Assembly (NCBI GenBank): GCA_037954325.1
Contig: JBBMNZ010000003.1
Location: 26,298,892-26,362,891 of the forward strand
From: Fistularia commersonii
Taxonomy: Eukaryota > Chordata > Actinopteri > Syngnathiformes > Fistulariidae
DNA: 64,000 nt
Reading direction: 5' to 3'
The translations under genes and the position numbers were made by a program. This document shows, in pieces, positions 24,149 to 37,989 of this stretch (position 1 is its first letter; each line of letters starts with the position of its first letter). A model generated the notes under the pieces. That model was not told where the DNA came from. It saw nothing but the letters and a program-made list of their open reading frames with translations, and did not search any database.

Positions 24149-26684
24149 CAGCAGCAGAACATGTCTTTGTTCCTTAAAAGGTTTCTTAGATAAAATATTG
24201 GTCTTTTTCTGGAACATCAAACAGCAGAGCGATGGACCTCCAAGACCTTCTCCACCTCCTTCACACATCCACCCATTCACCATCTCATCACACTTTGGAC
24301 TCTTCAATGAACCCACTGACTGCTTTCAAACTGTGGAGATCCTGGAGAGAACCCCAGCAGGAGAACATTGAGAAAGATCTCAGTTGGAGGAAGAACTTTG
24401 GTTCCCGTCTGTGGAACCTAAACGTTTCCTAGGTGGTGTTCGAACTCCACCCTCCTCCAGCCTGTGGGACCATCATCTCTGGTAGATCCCGTGGGTTTGT
24501 TTGGATCTGAGTAGACACTCCTGTCGCATCTCCTCCTGGACCAGACCAGTTCATTACCTGACAGAACTTTCCCCGGATGAGCCGTCGCCGCCGCTATAAG
24601 ACGCTATTTTCACGAGGGATTTTCATAATCTGGATTACCGGCTTTTTGGCAACGTGTCTCGGAAACTACGCGCCGCCTCCGACAGCCGTGGCGAACAGGA
24701 TGATGCGGCGACAGTCATGCAACAGTCACCACGGCAACAGTCACCACGGCCCCCGGCGAAGCTTCATTTGGTAGATCTTCCAGGTCTGGTCCAGATCCTC
24801 GGAGATCTTCCATCGATGAGAACGCCGTCCCTTTCGCTTTGGCTAACCGTTTGTTCAGGAGGTTGTACTTCCATGCAGTGGTGGTTTCGTAGCATGCTAA
24901 TGCTAGTAGAGGCTAACAACCGACCAGTTGTGAAATTATACCAATGTATGCCATACAGGTGGCTGCTAAATGCTAACACGTGGCTAAATCAATGCTGTCA
25001 CGGGCTAGAACATGGCTAAAAGCATGCTAACAAACAGCTAAAGCTAGCATTAGCCCTGTGGGAGGAGCCGTTCACCGGGGCGGAGGAACAGCCGACTGAT
25101 GCTAACACAGTTGAAGCTAACAAAAAGACGATTCATCCGGGAGAACACGGTGAGCAGAAGCTAATCCAGGTAATAATACACCTAATCTAAATAATAATCC
25201 AAACACTTTTCTTTCTGGAAGTGCAGAGTGTCTAGCGACCACGCATCCTTCCACAGGAAACCAGAGGTACCCTGAGAAGCACCCACCAATTAGCCGCGGC
25301 TAATGAAGAACTCGACGCGAAACAGCGTCGGCTATCGCGGCGCCGCACGCGCTCAGACTAGCCCCGCGCTCATGCGCTCTCCTTCAAAGCCACGCTCACA
25401 CGCACTATTAAAATGTTATTACACTGTCGCTACAGAGTTTAGCTTCTGCTGAGGCTTTTATTTCCCTCCCTCAGAAGCTTCCTCGGCGCGCCGGAATCCA
25501 TTCAGTTCTGCCTTCAAAGCCGTATTTGCACAAACGCTGCCTCCGCTAATGGCTGCGTAATTACACAGTAATGCCTCCCAACCGGCGAGGGACGGCGTCA
25601 GTCGATAAAATATTGAGGGAGCAAGAACGCAAACCTGTATCTCATCCCTAACCACGTTTTTTTTTGCAAATATTCCCCGGTGTTTTCTTTGAAGTGGAGA
25701 TGCACACAAACAGAAGCTCTCCGCGGCGGCCTGGTCGCACATTCCTCGACGAAGTTGTCGAACCCTGTTGCCGCGGCCAAACGGTGTAACTACGCCGTAA
25801 CAACACGACACCGGCTGACTGTCACACCTGCAGCTCCAACAACCACCTTTCTTGGAGCACTAGGACAGCGGAGGAAGCAGGGACCATGGACGTCAGCGCC
25901 GCTTTCTACGCTTCCTAGGTGCTTAGTGATTGGTTGAACTCCTCAGCCACGCCCGTTAGCAGATGCTGCTAGCAGAGCACCATTTTTAAAAGCTATCCCC
26001 GTCACTGGTCAGATGTTTTCCTGGGGATAAATGGACAGAAGCTGAGAGATGGAGCCACAGCGAGGTTCAAGCTCTTCTGGCCTGCTTTGCATCACAGGGC
26101 TGTCCGGGGCTCTCAGAAGAACATCAGCTGAAATGCAGAGTTATTAACGGCTAACGGCTAACGGCTAACATCTGATGGTCCATGTTTCATATTCCATGAA
26201 CGCTGTGGTAGCTTCCACCTCCAACTCGTCCACGAGCATCTCACCGCCCCCCCCGGACCCTCCCTGCCTGTAGGAACCCACAACCATAAGGTTCCCCTGG
26301 AGGAGGCTACTTCCTGGAACCAGACACTTCCTAGAGCTTTTTGTCCAAAAACAGCAGTTTGTGTGTGTGTGTGAGCAGAATAGAAAACCTCCAAATATCC
26401 AGGATGCATTTATTCCAGAACAAGGTCAAATCATCAGTTATGACACACACACACACACACAGATAGGAGATGTTAACTTGTTAAAAAACCTCCAGCAGAC
26501 CCCCTTCCTCTCCTGAAAAATTAGAAAGTTGTGTAATTTGATGATTCAAGGAGGAAAATCACATCACTCATTGATTATTGAGGAGTCACATCCACGCCAA
26601 TCAGCGATGAAACACAGGCCTGGAGCGCCGGCTTAAAATCACCGCAGCTGCCGCCCACTCCCGAGGAAGCAGCAAACAGATTCT

Positions 26685-26728
<44 letters not shown>

Positions 26729-28119
26729 TACAGCAATCCAGAGGGGACATCGCGTACACAACGCTATTGATTTCAGCTTTCCATTTTCCGCAGATTAATG
26801 GAGGATCATTGGCAGAGTCGTTGTTAGCTCCTTTGCTAACAACAGGAAGTGATAAACAAGCACGGCGTGCTGGCCTCCGTCTGGCGCTCGCCTCGTCTCC
26901 CGCAACAAACATCTGAGCACTACAATCACGTCAATCACGCCACCGCACTACAAAAATGGCCGCCGGGATTCATCGGTTATTTTTAGCGACGGGTGACGAA
27001 GCCGTCAGAGAACCTGCAGTTCAGCGGCAGCGGTTAGCGGTTAGCTTCGCCTCCGAGATCAGACGCTTTCAATTGGGTCAAAAAGGGTCAAAAAGATAGC
27101 TGGACTTCAGGATAGTTAACATGAGCATGTCAGCGTGCCCGGCCCTTGTGCACGTCACAGTGCACGTGTTGGAGCTCATATTGCACGGGGTTGGAGTTAG
27201 CCCCGCCTCCCAAAACGCACATTGTCAACTGGAACTCGTGTGGTTCTCATAGCTAGCGCGGCTGCAAGATCGCTAACGTGAGCATCTCAGCCTGACTGGG
27301 TTCAGGTTACCTTATTCAACGTGAAGGGTCGGGGGGTGCACATGTGCACGTCACAGTGCACGGGGTTAGTGTTAGCCGCAACTCCCCAACTGAACATGTT
27401 CACAGTTGGTTCACACAGCTAGCATGCTAGCAAAGGTGTGGGTTCCACAAGCTGAGAACCCGTCTGGTGTCGGGTTCGTTTGTCGGCCTCTTCTCTCCTT
27501 CCTCCTCACCTTGATGAACCACCACGGTAAAGCCACCTGCTGAAATCCACAGAGCTTCTGCTAATTTTAAACACATTTAACATAGCGACGGCGCCTGGCG
27601 CAGCACACACACGCACACACACATTTATGGAAATACCTTTTTTTTCCAGCACTAAAAAAGAAGAGTGTTATACCGTACAGATGATTCCCTTGAAAGCTAA
27701 GTGGTACCGCGTGCAAATGAGCCACTGCATCTCGCGAGCGGTTAGCGGTTAGCGCCGTGCAGACATGAGACGTCCTCCAACGGCAATGGGACTTTTATAA
27801 CACCTCTTAAATATTTTAGCTTTATGAGAGGTAATAAGGACAAATGGAAAAGTTGGCTATCCAGGAGATACAATGGCCTCATAAAAGCAGATGGTCACAG
27901 ACAGAGGGGGGTTTGCGCGGCGCTGGCGCCCCGTATGGGCGATAATGTCCAGGATGAAACAGATGCGACGGCTAATCAGGGCTTTTATGACGTCGCTGAT
28001 CGAGACGTCCCGCAGAACCTTCCCATCCAGCGTCTCCTCCAACTGCTTGGAGGTCCCTGAGTCAGAGGACGCTGAAGGACCTCCTGCACTTTGGTGTTCA
28101 GCGCATCATAAACACAGCA

Positions 28120-28300
28120 TGACGACATCCAGCCACTCACACACACATCTGGATAACGTAGGGTCTCCAGTGAACCTCCTGTATGTGAGGGAGGAACCCG
28201 GAGAACCCTGAGGAACCCCACGCAGACACAGAGGAGAGTATGGAGACTCCACACTGAAAGGAATCTAAGCACGGACCTTCTCGCTGTGAGACACTAACCT
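28120..28300 (+). repeat. Dispersed fish repeat, 3' portion
   Basis: Contains GGAGGAACCCGGAGAACCC, CCACGCAGACACAGAGGAG, GAGACTCCACACTGAAAGGA and GACCTTCTCGCTGTGAGACA, the best-preserved copy of this tail in the window. Confidence 0.7.
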
Positions 28301-28308
28301 AAGAAATC

Positions 28309-29368
28309 GGCAGAAATTGTGAAAAGTGTGTGGAGAGTCTGGAAAAGAAGTGAAGAAACAGGTTCAAGCAGGTTGGATTGGGTGGGGAAAAGTGTCAGAG
28401 TTAAAAGACTATCAGCCAGAATGGAAGGAAAGGTGGAGGAGACAGTGGTCAGATGGTCTACAAACATCTACGATGACCAAAAGACAGCAGGCAGAGCTAA
28501 AGGTCACAGAGATGAAGATGTTGAAGTTCTCTTTGGGAGCGACCAGGATGGAGAGGATCAGGAATGAGTCCATCAGAGGGACGACACAAGTTTTGGACAG
28601 AAGGTCAGAGAAGCCAGACTGAGATGGTTGGGTCATGGACAGAGGAGGGATAGTGACTATATTGGTAGACGGATGCTGGAAGTGGGTGGCTTGAGGAAGA
28701 CTGAAGAGAAGATTCATGGGCGTCATAAGACAAGATATAGATGTGAAGGTAGTTGGTGTGAGAGAGGAGGATCCAGAGAATAGGCTTATATGGAGAAGAT
28801 GGATTCGCTGTGGAGACCCCTGAAGGGAAAAGACCAAAGGACAAGAAGATTTTGTCACAGGGGTGCAGGACATGTATGACCGAGACAAAGTAATGACTGA
28901 GATGGTTTGGATATGAACATCCTCTGTTCATGTCCAAACCATGGTGAAGATCTGGGCAGAAGATTGCTGAAGGTGGAGGCAGGAGATCTAGAGGAAGACC
29001 AAAGAGAAGATGCATGGACATCATGAGGAGGATCCAGAGAATAAGGTTAGATGGAGAAGATGGATTCGCTATGGAGACCCCTGAAGGGAAAAGACCAAAG
29101 GACATGAAGATTTTGTCACAGGGGTGCAGGACATGTATGCCCGAGACAAAGTAATGACTGAGATGGTTTGGATATGAACATCCTCTGTTCATGTCCAAAC
29201 CATGGTGAAGATCTGGGCAGAAGATTGCTGAAGGTGGAGGCAGGAGATCTAGAGGAAGACCAAAGAGAAGAAGAATGGACATCGTGAGTGGGATCCAGAG
29301 AATAAAGTTAGATGGAGAAGGTGGATTGGCTAAGGAGACCCCTGAAGGCTGAAGGGAAAAGCCCAAAG

Positions 29369-29370
<2 letters not shown>
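28309..29370 (+). mobile_element. Decayed LINE copy with two extra tandem 3' units
   Basis: This is the same family as at 12.4 kb (VKKQVQAGWIGW, KVTEMKMLKFSLGATRMERI). After the body, a roughly 261-base unit with CAGGGGTGCAGGACATGTAT, a TTTGGATATGAACA hairpin and the RGRPKRR-type tail is repeated: the offset between the copies at 28863 and 29124 is 261 bases and they are nearly identical. It ends at a (GT)n tract. Confidence 0.75.
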
Positions 29371-29421
<51 letters not shown>

Positions 29422-29960
29422 CTAGCCTGCACATACTCCAACTCTTGCCAGCTCGGCAGGCGTACAGAAGCCGCCACTTCTGTAGTTCCTCTTCCCGCAG
29501 CCAGGAGACGCCGCCGGCCCGGCAGCTCTCAGAGCTCGGCCTGAGCAAACAGCCGACCCGCTGGCGGGTCCAAAGTACCAGCGGGCTAATCGTCCCCGTG
29601 AAGCTGTGTGTACATATTTGCTCCCGGCTCCTCCTCCACCACCTCTTTCCGAGCGGCTCGTAAATCTCACACTCGCGCTAAAAGCTCCGGGTGGACGGGT
29701 TCATCCCCCCCGCCCGAGCACATCTCTTAATCTCCCCTTGTCTGATGTTAAATCCGCCCTTGTGTTTTCCCTCCAGGTGCGTCGTGGAATTCTGCAAATT
29801 AAGGTGGACGCTCAGAAATCTCTCGGAGCGGCGCTGCGTTCAGGTGCCGTGGGAAAAAACAGCTTTCGGCGGCGCTCACGCGAGGACGGGGTTTGTAAAG
29901 TAGCGGACGAGCGGAGAACACGGGGCCTACGCAACCGATCTGGGGAATAAGCCAACTGAA

Positions 29961-30032
<72 letters not shown>

Positions 30033-30166
30033 GAAGAAAAGCGATGGGCCTCTGTTCTGATTATTAGCCTGGACAATGATGTTCTGACGCGCCGCCTCTC
30101 CCAGAAAGCTTCCAGGCGGAAGGATGACCGTGATTTATGTGAGGAAGATTATACGTGTTCCACCGT

Positions 30167-30211
<45 letters not shown>

Positions 30212-30320
30212 CACAAGCGCACAAACACACTAAAAGTGCACATGAAGACCGTTTTTTTTGTACACTCAGATTTATGGAACCATAACTTCACTTATCTGCA
30301 GGTAATTTGCCCTTTATAAA

Positions 30321-30373
<53 letters not shown>

Positions 30374-31284
30374 ACACCGCTTCACGCGGAATCGTAGCGC
30401 CCGAGAAGAAGAGGCTACCGATGCACTTCTATGTTCTGGAGAACATGCAGAGAACCGGAGCGAAGAACCTCAGCAGAACCATGAATCACCCTCATGATCA
30501 GTTGCTATGGTAACAAGAGCAGCTTGGGGGTGAAGGTCAGAACCCCAGAACCCTCCAGCGAGAAGGTTCCTGTAGACTAGCGAGCACTCCTGGACGCTTT
30601 CTTCAAATGCCGTTTTTTTTTTTCTTCGTTTGTTCTTTTCTTCACCGACCGCCGAGTCCCGTCGAGCTTCTCCTCCTTCTCGTTCCATTTATGCCAAACT
30701 ATCAAGTCGCTAATAAACTACAAGTCCCAGAGCCCTTGCTGCCCGGGGAGGAGGCGGAGCCAAACTCATCCGAAGCCACGGTGTGTTTCCAACCGATCGG
30801 ATGAGAACTAGCCGGTTGAGGCTGCCGCTGTCAATCAAGCATGTTGCCGGGGCGACCATGGAGGAAAGCCGACTCGCCACCTACTGACGCGGGAATCAGT
30901 TAGCCGCGGGTACGCTAAGCCGAGCGCGGAGAATCCCCCTGTCCTGTAGTTTCGGATTTTTCGAGAAAACACGACGAAAAGTCGCTCGATTCCTGGGGAA
31001 AAAAAAAAAAAAAAAGAAAAATGAATGAAAATAAAAAGAGTGAGAGAAGCGGGTGAGCGGCGGAGGCGGCCGAGAGCCGGCGGGGATTTCAGAGAGTTTT
31101 ATGGCGCGTTGGAAAAAGTCGGCCCTTTCCATTCTGTAAGATGTCAGGGTGACGGATGGTGCGTTCGAGGCCCCTGTTCGGGCGCGGCTCATTGGCGACC
31201 CGAACCGGTTTCCAGGGCCGTGCGGCGGACGGCGCCGCTAATCCCCGCCGTCCTCACACTCCCCGAGCCTTGTGTCAACACCAC

Positions 31285-31318
<34 letters not shown>

Positions 31319-32333
31319 ACTCAGTTAGCCGATGCTCTCCCGCCGCAGATGGCCTCATCGCTCTTCCTCAGCCCGGCCAACGACATGATTCATGGCGCCC
31401 TGCGTCTTGATTTAGGGTCTCGCCCATATTTCTCCCTCTGAGACCCCGCCTCCCGCCCCTTCAGGTGCCTCCGAATTCCGCCTCACCGCCGCCGCCGCCG
31501 CCGCCTGCACAATTCGGTTTTAATCCTGCGAGAAGCCCCTCCTCCGACGGATTGTTTCCCCCGAGACGGCGCTGTAATAACTCCCGTGGCGTCCGGGGGG
31601 GCAGAGGAAGGGGGTTCGGCCGATCGCCCCGTCAGAAAGGCTCCGTAATGAAAGGCCGGGAGCCCAACTTCCTTATCGCTGGCGGTAAATTACCCCGGGA
31701 TCAGATACAGGCTGCCAGCACGCCGGAACGCCGCACGCCGGACGCGGCGAGCAGGAGGGGAAGGTGAAGACGAGGCGGAGGAGGGTCAAGACTTGACAAG
31801 AGGTGGAGGCGAGTTATCCGCCCATCTCCCGCGGTCGCCGGCCCCTCGCCTCGAGCACCCGCCAGTCAAGACGTCCGAGACGAGATGGCGGCGGCGGCGG
31901 CGGCGGCGATACCTCTGCGAAGGCATCTCGACGTTACGGAGCCCCGTCGGCCTCCGGGAGGCGTGGGAGGGCGAACGAGAGAGGAAAACCCGCCGGGCGA
32001 TGAAGGACGAAGACGGATGGTCTCATAAATTCATTTTAATCCTGTAATTTGATGCTTCTCCAAGGGGCGGGGCTTCAGATGGAGCGCAGTCATCTTATTA
32101 CTTGCTAATTAAATGAGGAAATGACACGTGGAATAGAATTACACATGGATAAATGAGCACATCAATTTAAATCATCCAACCAAACCGCCGCCATCTTTGT
32201 AGTTTTCGGGCTAATGGCCACGTTTAGCCCACGGCGACGTGTCCGGCAGCTTTTCCGTCTATGAGCCGCGCCGAGGCCCCGCCTCCTTGTAGTCCTTGTA
32301 GTCCCAAGTGTAGTTCGAAGCTACGACAACGCG

Positions 32334-32546
32334 ACCACCGGAAAAGGAAGTTAGCATGCTGTGCTAGCGCAAATAGCAAACAAAACAGAACCTGACTGGA
32401 TTGGACACCGGAAACAGAAGTTAGCATGCTCTGCTAGCACGCAAATAGCAAACCTAGCAAAACCTGACTGGTTTGGACACCGGAAACAGTAGTTAGCATG
32501 CTCTGCTAGCACGCAAATAGCAAACCAAGCAGAACCTGACTGGATT
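32334..32546. repeat. 72-bp tandem repeat, three copies
   Basis: Each unit contains CACCGGAAAC, AGTTAGCATGCTCTGCTAGC and AGAACCTGACTGGATT. Divergence is low between units 2 and 3. Confidence 0.85.
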
Positions 32547-34019
32547 TTACACCCCCACAACATCAGAAAAAGTCTTCTCCGCTAGCGCCGCGTTAGCATT
32601 TGCACCGGGGGCTACATTCCAGGTCATTCTGTCACGACCTTCCCGCGCAGAGCGACCAATCAGCGGTCGAGACAAACAGCGTTTTCCTGCAACGCCGTCC
32701 TTCTTCCTTCCCCGGGTCATATTTCTTTAAACTTCTGAGCCGGTGAGTGACGGAGATGTCGGCCCCGGGAAGACACATCTCACAATATCACTCATTTATG
32801 GATAAAAAGAAAAGGAATAAATAAAGCGCGCCGGGCCAAATGTGCCGTCGGAGGTGCAGCTTTGGATGAACGCCGGGCGCTCGTTAAAACCGACCTTCGG
32901 GGGAAAAACAAAAATAAATATGATTACGATTTGATGGGAGGAGGCACGGAGCAGCCAGAAGGTCACGAGTTGGATTCTCTGGAGTTATCTGGGGAACCTG
33001 CGCTGATTTATCTAGAAATATTACATGTATATTAGCAGTGCAAGACAGTTATGTCATGCTAACACATGCTACGCTAGCAGCGGCTGACAGTTTGATGCCT
33101 CGGCGGTGACGGAGGAGGCGAGTCATCGGGAGGCGAGCGGCGGCGGCGGCCCGTGGACGTGCCTCACCCCCCCCTCACCCCCCCACTCGTCGTTGCCGTG
33201 GCGCCACGGAGCAGATGGCGAACGTACGCGGCGCTCATGCATGTCATCATCACCTTCATTAGCTGAAGGTGAGATGTGACATCATCCACCCCCACGGGGG
33301 GGGGGGGGGGGGGGGGCTTCTTTCAATGCGCCTCAGTTCAAGGTTGTTGATGGAGGTGCTGTGAGTAATCACAAGTAGCCACACACACACACACACACAC
33401 ACACACTCCTCAAGCGGTGTTCCTCCCAGCATTAAGGTAAATAAGCGCCGCGGTGAGGAGCCAATGGGAGCGGGGCGCCGTCCTCCCAGGACCGGCTCGT
33501 TTATCTGGGCTGTCAGGTAAAGGGCAGCCGGCGAGAAGGTGAAACTTCTTTCTTTTTTTTAATAAGCCCTTCTCCGTCGCCATAGGAACCGCTCGACAAC
33601 ATGGCGGGGAGCGGCGGCCCGGCCGGGCGTGGACGGGTTCTCCGGGGGCGTCGGACCTTCCGGGGGGAGGCGAGATTAATGAGCGTTGGGCCGCTAAGGG
33701 GCGGGGCTAAGGGGCGGCCGGCGAGCCCCGGGCGGCGTTTACAAAGACCCCGACAATTTAGAATAAAAAGGACAGAATCGGCCTCCGAGGAACAAACGAA
33801 GCTGCACGTTTGACCTTTCGGGCGCCAAAACGCCCGGCGCCGAGAACATTTGACCGGCATTACGGCGTCCGGAGGCGTGTGGAGTTCACACACCGGCGGG
33901 AAATCACAGGATCGAAGGCGGGGCAACAGATAAAACACACACACACACACACACATACACACACACGGTTTCACACAGGAAGTCAAACACAAGGCCAGCA
34001 AAGGGTCCATTGAAGGCTG

Positions 34020-35265
34020 CAAGATGTGGAGGAGGAAGAGGAGAAGAAGAGGAAGAGAAACAGGAGGAAGAGAAAAGGAAGAAGGGAGGATGAAGAGGTG
34101 AGGAGATGAAGAGGAAGAGGAACAGGAGGAAGAGAAGGAACAGGAAGAGGAGGAAGGGAGGATGAAGAAGAGGAGGAAGAGGTGAAAAGGAAGGAGGAAT
34201 GAAGGAAAGAAGGTGGAGGAAGAGGAGAGGAGGATGAAGAAGAGAAGAAAGAGGAGGAAGAAAAGAAGAAAGAGGAGGAAGAGAAGAGGGGGAAGGGGAG
34301 ATGAAGAAGAGAAGGTGGTGGAAGATGAGAGGAGGAGAAGAAAAGAAAGAGAAACACAAGGAAGAGAAGAGGAGGAAGGGAGGATGAAGTAGAGAAGAGG
34401 GGAAAGAAGAAGAGGAGAAGAGGAGGAAGAAAAGGAGGAAGATAAGAGGAGGAAGGGATGATGAAGAGGAGAGGAGGAAAAGAAGAGGAAGAGAAACAGG
34501 AGGAAGGGAGGAGAGGAGGATGGGGGATGAAGGAAAGAAGGCGGAGGAACAGGAGAGGAGGAGATGAAGTGAAAGAGGAACAGAAGGAAAAGGAGAGAAG
34601 GAAGGGGGGATGAAGAAGAGGAGGGAGAGGAGGAAGAGGAGGATGAAGAAGAGGAAGAAGAGGAGGATGAAGAAGAGGAAGAAGAGGAGGATGAAGAAGA
34701 GGATGAGGAAGAGGAGGATGAAGAAGAGGAGGATGAGGAGGATGAAGAAGAGGAGGATGAAGAAGAGGAGGATGAGGAGGAAGAGGAGGAAGAGGAGGAT
34801 GAAGAAGAGGAAGAAGAGGAGGAAGAGGAGGATGAAGAAGAGGAAGAGGAAGAAGAGGAGGATGAGGAAGAGGAGGATGAAGAAGAGGAGGAAGAAGAGG
34901 AGGAAGAGGAAGAGGAAGAAGAGGAAGAGGATGAGGAAGAGGAGGATGAGGAGGATGAAGAAGAGGAAGAAAAGAGGAGGAAGAGGAGGATGAAGAAGAG
35001 GAAGAGGAAGAAGAGGAGGATGAGGAAGAGGAGGATGAAGAAGAGGAGGAAGAAGAGGAGGAAGAGGAAGAGGAAGAAGAGGAAGAGGATGAGGAAGAGG
35101 AGGATGAGGAGGATGAAGAAGAGAAGGATGAAGAAGAGGAGGGAGAGGAGGATGAAGAAGAGGAAGAGGAAGAAGAGGAGGATGAAGAAGAGAAGGATGA
35201 GGAAGAGGACGATGAGGAAGAGGAGGATGAGAAGGAGAACACGGAGGAAGAGGAAGGTTCTTGTC
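34020..35265. repeat. 1.25-kb polypurine (GGA/GAA) tract
   Basis: Nearly uninterrupted purines on the plus strand, in GGAAGAGGAGGATGAAGAAG-like units. A block of about 140 bases starting near 34822 is repeated at 34980. The Ser-rich minus-strand frame is an artefact. Confidence 0.95.
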
Positions 35266-35397
35266 TGGCGGGAAAAGAAAACGAGGAGATAAATATCGGC
35301 GGCTTTACGGCGAACGTCCGTCCAGAAATTGGCCCATCAGTCTCAGGGTTACTGGTCTGTGATGGAGCTCAGCCAATGACAGACGGCCGCTGCTGTC

Positions 35398-35398
<1 letters not shown>

Positions 35399-35482
<84 letters not shown>
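35399..35482. repeat. (AC)n microsatellite, 84 bp
   Basis: One of the longest of many AC/GT tracts. Others of more than 45 bp are at about 17270, 29963, 30321, 42514, 43381, 44861, 46027, 47880, 52919, 54539, 54752 and 57217. Confidence 0.97.
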
Positions 35483-35484
<2 letters not shown>

Positions 35485-35722
35485 AGAGATGCTGCTCCTA
35501 GAAGTCTTCTCAACTCTCTGATCGTCTTCAAGAAGATGGTGGAGGTGCTGATCCACCGCAGGTCCCCCGAGGGGTCAAACCCACGCGCACGTGCATCCAC
35601 GTGCATCCACGTGCACACGTGCGTTCGTGTCAGGCTCCGCCTCCGGCTGGCTTCGCCCCGCCATCGCCATGGCGACATCAGGGATCCCAATACAGATTGA
35701 AAGTTTATCCGGTCCGAGCAAT

Positions 35723-35775
<53 letters not shown>

Positions 35776-36819
35776 TCACACACACACACACTCATCCATA
35801 TGCGCATACAGGAGGGACTTATGAACTCAATTTAGAGAGCGGACAGAGTTGTGGATTCTGTCACAGAGGATAACGGTCAGGCCGAGCTCTTCTGGCTCCT
35901 CCATCTTCTCCATCTTCTCCTCCTCCTCCTCCTCCTCCTCCTCCTCCTCCCTGCCGCCGCTCAGAAGGTCATGAGCAGCTCTGGCGCCGGGACCCGGAGA
36001 CGCTCCGGTGGTTTGTTATCTCCTCCGGCCAGCTGTCTGGGTTCAGAGGGCCTCCTCCAGAACGTCTCCTTCTCCTCACCCACCCTCCACCTCCATCCTT
36101 CCATCCGCGGTGAGAGGTTTGATTCCAGCAGAGGAGAGGATTCACACACACACACACACACACACACAGAGGAGTGTGTGTGACAGTGACGGAGGGCAGC
36201 GCTGCATAATATATCTGACAGTGTGTGTTTTAAAGGCTCGTCCTTCCCGCTCAAAATTAGGTCATTTCATCACCGCAAACGCACGCCACCGTTACCGTGG
36301 CGATGGTGACGGCGGCGGCGGCCCTTGGTTATTGAGCGGTCGTCTCAGCGCATCATGTGAATTTTGTTCTCTGTCTCTCGCTATCAATGACAACACAGAT
36401 AAGAGCTCACGTCAATAAATCACCCGCTTGGAGATCCTTCTCCTCCTCCAACTCCTCAACCTCCTCCTTCTCCTCCTCCTTCTCCTCCTCCTTCTCCTTC
36501 ATCCTCCTCTTCCTCCGTCTCCCCGGCCGAGCTCTCCAACCCAAGGGGTGGAGCTCCACCTGCTGGACGGGGACAGACATGGCAGCTCCACGCTGAGGCT
36601 CAGATCTGCTGTCAGACAGAAGATCAGGAGAAGGTCAGCAGGAGAAGAGGAGAAGGGGAGGAGGGTTGAAGGAGGCGGCCGCCGGCGACGCCGCCAATTA
36701 GAATAAAAAGCCAGGGTGACTCAAATCCATCCAGGGCCTCCTGCTCCTGGTGGGACCTCCCTGGAACATCTCACCAGGGAGGCGTCCTGACCAGATGGAG
36801 CCTCTGGACATGGAGGAGG

Positions 36820-37308
36820 ACCGAGGAGGACCAAGAAGAACCAAGGAGGACCGAGGAGGACCGAGAAGGACCGAGGAGGACCGACGAGGACCGAGGAGGA
36901 CCGAGAAGGACCGAGGAGGACCTGGAGGGACCGAGGAGGACCGAGGAGGACCGAGAAGGACCGAGAAGGACCGAGGAGGACCAAGGAGGACCGAGGAGGA
37001 CCAAGAAGGACCAAGGAGGACCGAGAAGGACCGAGGAGGACCGAGGAGAACCGAGAAGGACCGAGGAGGACCGAGAAGGACCGAGGAGGACCGAGGAGGA
37101 CCGAGAAGGACCGAGGAGGACCGAGGAGGACAGAGGAGGACCGAGGAGAACCGGGAAGGACCGAGGAGGACCGAGAAGGACCGAGGAGGACCGACGAGGA
37201 CTGAGGAGGACCGAGAAGGACCGAGGAGGACCTGGAGGGACCGAGGAGGACCGAGGAGGACCGAGGAGGACCGAGGAGGACCGAGGAGGACCGAGGAGGA
37301 CCGAGCTC
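36820..37308. repeat. 10-bp minisatellite GACCGAGGAG/GACCGAGAAG
   Basis: About 48 units. The 10-base period in three frames gives EDRGGPRRT repeats, not a gene. Confidence 0.93.
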
Positions 37309-37438
37309 CTCGGCTTATGGACTGAGGAGGAATCTCAGTTTGGGTCATGATCTCCTTCTTATGGTCTCCACCCAAAGCTCTTGACCAGAGGAGAGAGCAG
37401 AAAGGTGGATCCACCAGGATATGAAGATCTTTCCACCC

Positions 37439-37485
<47 letters not shown>

Positions 37486-37989
37486 CGCTCGTACGCTCTC
37501 ACTGAACGCAGCCAGGACGTTCTGCAGCCGCTCTCTGCAGATGTTCTGTGCAGACCTTCTCTGCAGACCCACTGCAGATGCTCTGCAGAAGCTCCATGAA
37601 GGCACCCTGCATGTTCTCCGACCCGCCGCCATAAACTCAAACAGTCATAAAGTGTCAAAAACTCAATAATGACCACGGTTTGGAAGCCAAACTACATTTT
37701 CACCAGAAGCCGGCCGTCGACCCGTGGACGCACGCTCTGGTCACGGGGGTCAAAGGTCATCAGGCGATCCTTTCCGGCCCGTTTCAAAAAATGGCGACTC
37801 GACTTAAAAAAAATATAAGGAAAGTCGACAGCGACTCAGATTTGTGTTAAGATATGAAAAGAATGACATTTCATTTGCGTTCAATGTTCATAGTTCAAAG
37901 AACGTTCGGCCCCTCCTGTTGACGGTCGTCATGGCAACCGTATGCTAACACATGCTGCCCCTCCCAAAAATGGCACGAAGAAAAGCAGA

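Noticed and set aside
28605..29477. 290-codon minus-strand frame with repeated GLFPSGVS
   Set aside because: It is the antisense of the LINE tail units and a GT tract.
33983..35242. 419-codon Ser/Pro-rich minus-strand frame
   Set aside because: It is the translation of the polypurine tract; any frame of such sequence stays open. No domain or complexity.
36698..37477. 259-codon and 191-codon frames (SSVLLGPPR and EDRGGPRRT repeats)
   Set aside because: Both strands are open because of the 10-base minisatellite. Ends fall in CA repeats.
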